Part shown: positions 8,854-14,628 of the stretch, in pieces
How positions within the stretch are numbered: the first letter of the stretch is position 1
Layout of the letters: each line of letters begins with the position of its first letter
Virus record (IMG/VR): IMGVR_UViG_3300043219_000036
Span: 1-33,261 of that record
From: a virus
DNA length: 33,261 nt
Strand: one strand, 5' to 3'
Program-made: the position numbers and the translations under genes
The notes under the pieces: generated by a model
Told to the model about the DNA's origin: nothing
What the model saw: only the letters and a program-made list of their open reading frames with translations
Databases searched by the model: none

Positions 8854-9389
8854 TAGTAAACTTTAAACTGACTCAGATAATTATAAAAATTACTCGTTAA
8901 TTTAACCAATCCACCCTCAAATGTGTTTCCGCGTTTCTCGTATATCTCAGCGATCTCTTTCAACATGGCTAACTTAATTCCGGCAATGGTTGTATCTTTA
9001 GTTGTGTACTTTACAAATAATCCACTATCGTTAAGCGTATCGGTTGCCGTAGTTGTTCCGGTTACTTTTATCAGAAACTGATTTAACCCTGTCTTTGAAT
9101 AACTCTCGGACGTTAATACAGTACCATCAAGTTTAACCTCTGTTATCTCATTGTGTACCGGATAAGGCAGTTTTATCCAATCGCATAGAATATCCCTGTC
9201 ATTCTCGTAGTATTCAACAGTTTTGGCTATTAACGCTAATCCGGCGGCTTCCTCTGCCAACTCTCTAACCTGAGTTATCAAAGAAGTGATTAAGGTATCT
9301 TCCGTGTCGAAATCAACTTTCAACCACGACTTAACTTCTGCCGGGGTTAATGGCTCGGTTCCTGTTTTTAATGAATAGCGAATATCCAT
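8853..9389 (-). CDS. Head-tail connector (HK97 gp6 / phiE125 gp8-like), 178 aa
   Basis: The sequence LTPAEVKSWLKVDFDTEDTLITSLITQVRELAEEAAGLAL is the well-known start of gp6-type connectors: 'T..E.K..L.id...eD.li..li..A...aE...g'. The protein forms the ring between portal and adaptor. The C-terminal part, with LAMLKEIAEIYEKRGN near the end, matches the last helix of the family. At 178 residues it is of ordinary length. It follows two mini-genes and precedes the adaptor, so the four connector genes are contiguous. Confidence 0.88.
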   Translation of the reverse strand: MDIRYSLKTGTEPLTPAEVKSWLKVDFDTEDTLITSLITQVRELAEEAAGLALIAKTVEYYENDRDILCDWIKLPYPVHNEITEVKLDGTVLTSESYSKTGLNQFLIKVTGTTTATDTLNDSGLFVKYTTKDTTIAGIKLAMLKEIAEIYEKRGNTFEGGLVKLTSNFYNYLSQFKVY

Positions 9390-9392
9390 AAC

Positions 9393-9563
9393 TTATTTCT
9401 TTTTACGTTTCGTTGGCTCAACCTTTTTGAGTCTTTTAGTTGGTTCTACTTTCTCCCAATAACCTTTCTTTGTCATGTGGTTAATAGTAGATTTACTATT
9501 AGATCGTTGATTTGTTCCTTTCTTTATTCCGCAATATTCCTTTACAACCTTAAACTCTTCCAT
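9393..9563 (-). CDS. Small basic protein, 56 aa, paralogue of the 42-aa gene upstream
   Basis: The frame runs from the ATG at 9563 to TAA at 9393. The protein starts MEEFKVVKEYCGIKKG, contains HMTKKGYWEKVE and ends in a repeated PTKR-LKKVE-PTKRKKK tail that is strongly basic. It shares the pattern F-K/E-V-V/I-K-x-Y-x-G-I-K-x-G ... M-x-x-x-G-Y/F-W-x-x with the product of 9585-9713, so the two are a tandem duplication. No function is known. The fold resembles the short 'modified residue plus GxW' proteins often found next to head-tail genes. A DNA- or capsid-binding role is only a guess. Confidence 0.6.
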   Translation of the reverse strand: MEEFKVVKEYCGIKKGTNQRSNSKSTINHMTKKGYWEKVEPTKRLKKVEPTKRKKK

Positions 9564-9584
9564 GATGTTTAATTTAGAAATAAC

Positions 9585-9713
9585 TTATTTGATTTCTTTC
9601 CAAAATCCTTGATCAACCATTTTCTTGATTGTTACCTCAGACCTACAACCAACCTTTTTACCTACTTTGATGCCATGATAAACTTTGATTACTTCAAATT
9701 TTCTAACTTTCAT
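9585..9713 (-). CDS. Small basic protein, 42 aa, paralogue of the downstream 56-aa gene
   Basis: ATG at 9713, TAA at 9585. The product MKVRKFEVIKVYHGIKVGKK continues to VTIKKMVDQGFWKEIK. It aligns along its full length with the 56-residue neighbour but lacks that protein's basic tail. The gene follows the RNA hairpins at 9728-9786. Both members have matching reading direction and close spacing, and the conserved positions are spread over the whole length, which supports real coding. Function unknown. Confidence 0.55.
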   Translation of the reverse strand: MKVRKFEVIKVYHGIKVGKKVGCRSEVTIKKMVDQGFWKEIK

Positions 9714-9727
9714 GATAATTGTTTTAT

Positions 9728-9739
9728 GCACTTTCGTGC
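9728..9739 (-). other. GNRA-type hairpin between structural genes
   Basis: On the minus strand GCAC-GAAA-GTGC forms a 4-bp stem with a GAAA tetraloop. The octamer GCACGAAA occurs twice within 18 nt here, once in this hairpin and once right after the tRNA-like stem. The hairpin lies 15 nt upstream of the 42-aa gene start and could be a processing or stability element of the late mRNA. Confidence 0.4.
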
Positions 9740-9747
9740 TGTTTCGT

Positions 9748-9786
9748 GCGTAGGGTGGAATCGAACCACCCTTTCACCATATACGC
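9748..9786 (-). other. tRNA-like acceptor/T-arm hairpin in late mRNA
   Basis: Read on the minus strand, GCGTA pairs with TACGC and encloses GGGTGG-TTCGATT-CCACCC. The inner hairpin is a perfect T-arm (T-loop TTCGATT, 6-bp stem) sitting directly on a 5-bp stem, like the top half of a tRNA. No D-arm or anticodon arm fits between the two stems: only about ten bases (TATGGTGAAA) are present, and the upstream sequence is the end of the 137-aa gene. It may be a tRNA remnant, an attachment-site relic or a structured mRNA element. Confidence 0.5.
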
Positions 9787-9787
9787 T

Positions 9788-10201
9788 TTATAATCGTTTT
9801 ATTCCTAATTGTGCATCGTGATCCGTTACCCCAGAACCCGTAGTTACCAGTTTTATTCTGTAGTAAATCCAAGGTGCAGCATCATACTCCCATCCGGCAG
9901 TAGTGACCGTCCCGGCAGTATTAATAGTTGTTGCAGCGGCTTCTAAATCAAAGAAATTTACATTGTCCAAAGAGCCTTGTGGCATAGCCGTAACCGTTGC
10001 CGTTCCACTCACGTTATTTGGAATAGAAACTATTGCTACTGAATAATTACGAGTAATTGGATTCGGTGTGTCGATAATCTGATAAACCGTTTCAGCATCC
10101 GTAGATAAGATCGTGTCGAATGCTACTACTCCATTGTTTGTCTGAGACATGGCTACCATGCTAAACAAAACCAGTCCTAAAAATAATACTAACTTTTTCA
10201 T
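9788..10201 (-). CDS. Signal-peptide-bearing beta protein next to capsid gene (possible decoration protein), 137 aa
   Basis: The protein starts MKKLVLFLGLVLFSMVAMSQ, a typical Sec signal peptide with a cleavage site near A17-M-S-Q. A mature part of about 118 residues follows that looks like a beta-sandwich (QGSLDNVNFFDLEAAAT, APWIYYRIKLVTTGSG). The gene is 2 nt after the capsid gene, the place where head decoration or head fibre proteins are often encoded. The mature beta domain would fit such a role, but a signal peptide on a virion protein is unusual. Alternatives are a protein displayed on the host surface or a periplasmic factor acting at assembly or lysis. The start is well placed just after the capsid stop. 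Confidence 0.6.
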   Translation of the reverse strand: MKKLVLFLGLVLFSMVAMSQTNNGVVAFDTILSTDAETVYQIIDTPNPITRNYSVAIVSIPNNVSGTATVTAMPQGSLDNVNFFDLEAAATTINTAGTVTTAGWEYDAAPWIYYRIKLVTTGSGVTDHDAQLGIKRL

Positions 10202-10203
10202 GT

Positions 10204-11586
10204 TTATACGTTTTCTAATGAAGTTAATGCAGCATCAATATCATCAACAAAAATCAATGATAGCTTATCAAATGTCTCTACGACAACCTGAGAGCGAACA
10301 AACATTACTGCCGTCCATGCGTCATCTACAAAGTCAGTACCGTTCATCTGTGAGAACTTAATCTCTGGACGGCGTTTAGTCCAATATTGTAGCTTAGAAG
10401 TATCAGCGGTCAATAAATCTCCGGCAGTAACGCGATTCGATTTAATTACACGAAGTCCTGAAATAGTAAATGTTCCGTTGATTTCTTTTATGAAAATAGG
10501 AAGATTGTTATCATCCTTGGTAGAACGGAATCTGTAAAAGTCTTTTGGATTCATCCAAAGTACATTTGTACTTCTAAAATTAGCTACTTCAGCCTGCAAT
10601 ATCATAGCATCAACCAAGTTGCCAATATTAGGCTCTACTACCGTGAGAGCAACTCCGGCAGTAGTAGCGTTAAATGCTGTGGCATGTCCTTTGATACCAT
10701 AAATATGTTTTGGCTCACCACCGTCTGAACCGTCACCATCATAAGCCTCACCATCAGTAAACAATGAAGATTTCTCCATCATCTTAGAACGGAAAGCATT
10801 AGCGATATATTCAAAGTCTTCTAACATTTCTGCTGTCAATGGAAGCTTAGCCGAAATTTTAGACATCTCACGAGTTTTCTCGACTGCCGTCCCTGAGTCT
10901 GCTGTTGCTTGACCTGTTCCCTCGCTTACATAACCTACATTTGAAGTGTAAGCACCATCCATCCATAATACAGCGTTTTTATCTTGCCCGATAAACATCT
11001 GATTCATATTAGCAATAAATGCCAACTGATTCTCAGGTGCAAAACCTAAAGTAAGATTCTGTAAAGTCCGGTTAACGTCTCCGGTAACTACTGAACTGTC
11101 AACTTTCAATTCAAATACTTTCTTTTTAGAAAAGCCCTCTTTTAAGGCAGTTTTAAACTCTTCTCTTCCGAGCAATTCTTTTACTGCACCAATCATGTCA
11201 ATACTGTCTACTTCTTTTTTAATCGCTTCCAGTTTAGCATTCTTTTGCGCTGTCGCAATGTCGTCCAATTGCTTTTGCATTATCGGCAATAGTGCGGTAA
11301 TTCCCTTCTCCTCCTTACCATCACCTTTTAACATATCGGTAAGCTCCTTTATAAGCTCTCCATGCTTAGCGGCATCAATAAGCCCTTTTACTTTCTCTTG
11401 AATATCCTTTGCCTGTTTAGACATAAACTCAGAGAATGACTTGCTTTGGTCTTCAGTGAAGCCCGCAAGAATAAACGGTGAGGCTACTATTAGCCCATCG
11501 CCGTGGTCTACATTGAATATAGCTAAACAAATAGCTACAATAGTCATAACGACTAATCCTAATCCTAATCTAAAATACTTTTTCAT
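10204..11586 (-). CDS. Major capsid protein (HK97 fold) with N-terminal membrane segment, 460 aa
   Basis: From about residue 165 the sequence follows the HK97 capsid pattern: QNLTLGFAPENQLAF, then GYVSEGT, then EKTREMSKISAKLPLTAEMLED, VLWMNPKDFYRFRSTKD and a C-terminal AWTAVMFVRSQVVVETFD. Residues 45-130 are a charged helical delta/scaffold region expected to be cut off by the protease encoded upstream. The surprise is residues 1-24: MKKYFRLGLGLVVMT and a hydrophobic stretch look like a signal anchor. The ATG overlaps the protease stop (ATGA at 11583-11586), so this start is well supported, and Met14 would be the only near alternative. The protein forms the icosahedral shell. Confidence 0.92.
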   Translation of the reverse strand: MKKYFRLGLGLVVMTIVAICLAIFNVDHGDGLIVASPFILAGFTEDQSKSFSEFMSKQAKDIQEKVKGLIDAAKHGELIKELTDMLKGDGKEEKGITALLPIMQKQLDDIATAQKNAKLEAIKKEVDSIDMIGAVKELLGREEFKTALKEGFSKKKVFELKVDSSVVTGDVNRTLQNLTLGFAPENQLAFIANMNQMFIGQDKNAVLWMDGAYTSNVGYVSEGTGQATADSGTAVEKTREMSKISAKLPLTAEMLEDFEYIANAFRSKMMEKSSLFTDGEAYDGDGSDGGEPKHIYGIKGHATAFNATTAGVALTVVEPNIGNLVDAMILQAEVANFRSTNVLWMNPKDFYRFRSTKDDNNLPIFIKEINGTFTISGLRVIKSNRVTAGDLLTADTSKLQYWTKRRPEIKFSQMNGTDFVDDAWTAVMFVRSQVVVETFDKLSLIFVDDIDAALTSLENV

Positions 11587-12302
11587 TTTAATAAATCTTT
11601 TGTGAATAAATTACTATCGAATACTATCGAGTTGTCTGCTTTTGGCGGCTCGTCCTTCGTTGTGTCTTCCTCTTTTGGCGGTGTCTCCACGCCTTTAGAT
11701 TCCAACGGCAAACTCATCACAAGTGCCTTTAACTTCATTATCTCGTATTTCTTTTCATTGTTCCTTTCAATTGCTAGTAGGTTGTCAAATTCAGACTCTA
11801 TAACGTCCTTATTGCTTTGCCCGTCTGCTTTCATTCCTTCTATAATCGCTAAAGGATTGGCGGCTAATGTTACCAAACTAACTTCATATAGTTTGATCTG
11901 CTTTAAGAATAATACTTCCTTGCCGTCTTGCTCTCCTTTCTCAGCCTCTATAACAGAATAACCGATTGACATTTCTTTTAAAATACCCTCTTTAACTTTG
12001 GTCTTTATACCTCCTTCAGCATCGGAAATCTTAACCCGTAAGAATAAGCCTTTTTCATCTTCTTTTATTTCTTGTATCTTACCGATAGGATTACGTATAT
12101 CATGCTGTAAACAGAAGGCAATGCGATCACCTTGCTCTTTAATAGTCTTGGTGAATGCACCGTCTACTATCACATCCTTATAGCTGTCAATGTTGTTCTT
12201 GACTGCTCCGTGGCCTTCTATAATCAGTTCCTTTTCAGAACTCTCTTTTATCTCGAAGGGTATGTTTAAAAACTTTAATTCTTTATTCATGACTTTTATC
12301 AT
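11583..12302 (-). CDS. Prohead (capsid maturation) protease, HK97/U35-S78 family, 239 aa
   Basis: Expected catalytic residues are visible: His67 in CLQHDIRNPIGK, Ser112 in KEMSIGYSV and an acidic partner around Glu140 in LYEVSLVTLAANP, the closing motif of this family. The N-terminal segment with EGHGAVKNNIDSYKDVIVDGAF is also standard. After residue 160 a Lys/Glu/Pro-rich tail follows and is probably flexible. The enzyme cuts the delta domain of the capsid protein and itself during maturation. An alternative start is Met5. The start region (12290-12303) overlaps the operator half of the plus-strand tRNA promoter, so divergent transcription crosses here. Confidence 0.92.
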   Translation of the reverse strand: MIKVMNKELKFLNIPFEIKESSEKELIIEGHGAVKNNIDSYKDVIVDGAFTKTIKEQGDRIAFCLQHDIRNPIGKIQEIKEDEKGLFLRVKISDAEGGIKTKVKEGILKEMSIGYSVIEAEKGEQDGKEVLFLKQIKLYEVSLVTLAANPLAIIEGMKADGQSNKDVIESEFDNLLAIERNNEKKYEIMKLKALVMSLPLESKGVETPPKEEDTTKDEPPKADNSIVFDSNLFTKDLLK

Positions 12303-12332
12303 GTTTTATATTAATATTTTACTATATTTTTG
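12290..12332 (+). promoter_or_regulatory. Early-type composite promoter of the tRNA gene (copy 6 of the TGAC family)
   Basis: TGAC-TTTT-ATCA at 12290-12301 is followed by TG, then exactly 21 nt, then TATTTTTG at 12325-12332. This is the same layout as the five early promoters at 22192, 23752, 24308, 27204 and 29357. The tRNA begins 9 nt after the box. The element lies within the start of the minus-strand protease gene and points to the opposite strand from all neighbouring genes. Confidence 0.8.
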
Positions 12333-12340
12333 TTTTATGA

Positions 12341-12412
12341 AAGCATCTAGCTCAGTGATTAGAGCATCCCACTAATAACGGGTACGCGTTGGTTCAATTC
12401 CAACGGTGCTTT
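12341..12412 (+). tRNA. tRNA-like gene, anticodon AAT by position (Ile?), antisense to the late operon
   Basis: The acceptor AAGCATC pairs over 7 bp with GGTGCTT (one T-G pair). Next come TA, the D-arm GCTC/GAGC, an anticodon arm, a 4-nt variable loop (ACGC) and the T-arm GTTGG-TTCAATT-CCAAC. The anticodon loop reads CTAATAA, placing AAT at positions 34-36. The anticodon stem holds only three GC pairs, flanked by T-T and A-C mismatches, and the D-loop lacks the usual G18G19 pair. No 3' CCA is encoded, as is common in Bacteroidota. A34 is rare in bacteria outside tRNA-Arg(ACG), so the identity is uncertain. It lies in a 119-nt gap between minus-strand genes and has its own promoter. Confidence 0.75.
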
Positions 12413-12421
12413 CTACTTATT

Positions 12422-13204
12422 TCAAATAACTTCATAGAGCGTCGTGCATCTGCAATTTATTACCTCTGCTGCCACTCCTTGCGGATCACCGACAAATCTC
12501 ATTATGTTGCCGTTACCCATATCAAACACGCCATCTTTTGGCAATCCTTTAGGATAGTTCTCTTGTGCAAATATATGACTATTCCTAATACCTTTAAGTC
12601 CTGAAGTACTCCAAAACTTTCTGTAATTCAATCCTGTTGATTCTATGCCCTCCTGACTCGCTTGATTGCTTCCAATTATCATTTCAGTCTGTGCAATCAT
12701 CTTAGACCTACTGCGTCCGATGTCTCCCAGGCTATCCTGAAGGAATGACCTAATCAATCGGCTCGTTTTATCTATTCCTAGTCCCTGTTCAGTGGCTTGT
12801 GTTATTGCACTTTCAACTGCACCCCTTATAAACCTTTCACTCGTTTCAGTTATGCTTGTTATTCGCGAGCCTGTTTCGATTAGTCCAAACTGTCTCAGCT
12901 TGTCCATGAAAACACTTTCGTAGAAATCATCTTCAGCCGTTTTAGTGCTTAAAGCCTCATTTCTGTACATTAACCCAATAGTATTAAACATCGGGTAATA
13001 GTCGCTCATGAACTGCTTAACTGGCGTTTCCTGTACGAACATGCTTATATTATCAAGCAACGAAACAGGTAACATATTATCAACCATGTCAAAGACCGCT
13101 TTATATTGTTTTTTGATAGCGTTGAAAGCCATCGTTTGTCCTCGTTTTTCTAACTTATTTCGAGTCCTTATTATTCGCCTTTCAAATCTGCTCTTTCGTG
13201 CCAT
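12422..13204 (-). CDS. Minor head protein (Mu gpF / SPP1 gp7-like), 260 aa
   Basis: The C-terminal domain carries the family pattern: AQTEMIIGSNQASQEG (171-186), then W199 and RNSH (207-210), and an ending INCRC (249-253) that normally binds metal or structures the fold. The N-terminal 110 residues are helical and basic. Members bind the portal and travel inside the head, in some phages being injected with DNA. The length of 260 residues is typical of the gp7 type. The gene follows the portal and precedes the protease, the expected order. The start at 13204 is inside the small membrane gene 13182-13343. Confidence 0.85.
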   Translation of the reverse strand: MARKSRFERRIIRTRNKLEKRGQTMAFNAIKKQYKAVFDMVDNMLPVSLLDNISMFVQETPVKQFMSDYYPMFNTIGLMYRNEALSTKTAEDDFYESVFMDKLRQFGLIETGSRITSITETSERFIRGAVESAITQATEQGLGIDKTSRLIRSFLQDSLGDIGRSRSKMIAQTEMIIGSNQASQEGIESTGLNYRKFWSTSGLKGIRNSHIFAQENYPKGLPKDGVFDMGNGNIMRFVGDPQGVAAEVINCRCTTLYEVI

Positions 13205-13343
13205 AAATAAACTTAAACACTTTATCAGTTATATAAGCCAGATAAACACTAAACCATTTCGGACTCATAATAGCCAAAGTTAATAAAATTATGACACTTA
13301 TCATAGTTAGTGTTAAAAGTGCTATTCTATTTATAATCCCCAT
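13182..13343 (-). CDS. Small membrane protein nested between portal and minor head genes, 53 aa
   Basis: ATG at 13343, TGA at 13182. The product MGIINRIALLTLTMISVIILL continues to AIMSPKWFSVYLAYITDKVFKFIYGTKEQI: one strong transmembrane helix (about 7-26), then an amphipathic aromatic/basic tail. The gene overlaps the portal 3' end by 17 nt and the minor head 5' end by 23 nt, an arrangement that usually reflects translational coupling. Such a gene could anchor head assembly at the membrane or act as a holin-like factor, but no family was recognised. A second, weaker possibility is that it is a chance frame. Confidence 0.5.
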   Translation of the reverse strand: MGIINRIALLTLTMISVIILLTLAIMSPKWFSVYLAYITDKVFKFIYGTKEQI

Positions 13344-14628
13344 GATTCTTATTTTCTAAACTTGTGTCTAAACTCAATTCACTCGCCAATACATCTGACT
13401 GGCTAAATATAGGCTCATCCATTCCAGGTTCTTCGACTTTATCCTTCCCTGTGGCCACTCTTATCTCATTGCCTGTCCATTTAGCTTTAGCCATCCAATC
13501 AACCTTTTTGCCTATTCCGGTTTGTAGCTCTTCAACGTCTGAATAGTCCATTGAATAAAAATAACCGCCTTTAACGTATTCAGGAACGGGTGCGATTAAT
13601 GCCGCGTTTAAGTCGTTGGTGAACTTATTATTAAATGGAATAAGCGCGTCTGTCCATGCTGCTTTTCTAGCCTCTACTACGTTATTATATGTTGAACCTT
13701 CAGGATCATTAAACAAAGCCACTGGCATCATATAGACATTACACAAAATACGTCTACCGTCCTGAGTTGATTCAATTATCTTTAAATCTGCTGGACTTAA
13801 TCCTAACCGTTCAATTCCGAACTCATCTTTCATCACCATAGCACCGCCTTGTTTGCCTCGTTTGGCTACGGTGTTTAATTCCTTTTCAAGATTTGTTTTT
13901 TGCGGATCAGATAAGTTGTTCCACATCTCCTGACCTTTCCTAAATATTAGATAGGCTGGCCCCTGATTCTCCATTTGCTTCGCCTCGGTCTTTGCTGCTT
14001 GTATTTGCTTTGATAGAATGTCCTTAGCCGCCATTATAGGACTTTGCCCGAATAACGTTTCATTAGTGTAAATAAGTGGATTAAAGTATTTAGAATGATA
14101 TACCTCTTCAGGCTTGAAAGGAACTGTTGAGCTTATTAGCTTATATCCTGCAACCGGAGCCGTTATCTTGCTGTTACCTTGAATGATCTCAATATCATTG
14201 GCTGGTAATACATATATCTCGTTAGTCTTGCCTTGATTCAATCCGCTTTCAAGTGTTGGTTTGTACCAGAAGCTATCACCAGTGGCTAATAGGTAAACAC
14301 CGTAAGCCTCTCTAAACTCTGCCATTGTCATTTGTGGGTTAGCAACTAACAGGAACTTATTAAGCTCATGATCAACAACATCTTCCACACTGCCATCTTT
14401 CATCTTTTGCTTTAGAGTTAGCTTGGCCTGTGTTGACATTGTAATATGTCTGCGAATGATTGAATAGATATCCGCATTGCCTTGATAACCATCCACGATA
14501 TATGATTGTGCGTTATCGTTAATTTCTAATAGATTTCCAGCTCTCAGTAAATTTCTAAACAATGCGTCCAGATACTTGTCGTCTAAAGGCTCGAATTGTT
14601 TCTTTTTAAATAATTCTGTTATCCACAT
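13327..14628 (-). CDS. Portal protein, HK97 type, 433 aa
   Basis: The sequence shows the HK97-portal pattern. It starts with a helical segment, then YSIIRRHITMSTQAKLTL, and QMTMAEFREAYGVYLLATGDSFWYK with the conserved 'aLlltGnaf' strand. VYHSKYFNPL and LFGQSPIMAAKDILSKQ (the P-x-x-x-A helix) follow. Toward the C-terminus lie SPADLKIIESTQDGRRILCNVYMMPVALFNDPEGSTYNNVVEARKAAW, the hallmark 'A..fgvPp.llgd..sTysN.E' region, here with PVALFNDPEGSTYNN. The dodecameric portal is the DNA gate and docking point for terminase. The length is normal and the start overlaps the terminase stop by 10 nt. Confidence 0.93.
   Translation of the reverse strand: MWITELFKKKQFEPLDDKYLDALFRNLLRAGNLLEINDNAQSYIVDGYQGNADIYSIIRRHITMSTQAKLTLKQKMKDGSVEDVVDHELNKFLLVANPQMTMAEFREAYGVYLLATGDSFWYKPTLESGLNQGKTNEIYVLPANDIEIIQGNSKITAPVAGYKLISSTVPFKPEEVYHSKYFNPLIYTNETLFGQSPIMAAKDILSKQIQAAKTEAKQMENQGPAYLIFRKGQEMWNNLSDPQKTNLEKELNTVAKRGKQGGAMVMKDEFGIERLGLSPADLKIIESTQDGRRILCNVYMMPVALFNDPEGSTYNNVVEARKAAWTDALIPFNNKFTNDLNAALIAPVPEYVKGGYFYSMDYSDVEELQTGIGKKVDWMAKAKWTGNEIRVATGKDKVEEPGMDEPIFSQSDVLASELSLDTSLENKNHGDYK

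Noticed and set aside
13292-13303. TGAC-ACTT-ATCA palindrome
   Set aside because: Lies in the small membrane gene; on neither strand is there a TAnnTTTG/TAnnTTGC box 21 nt away, so it is not counted as a promoter.
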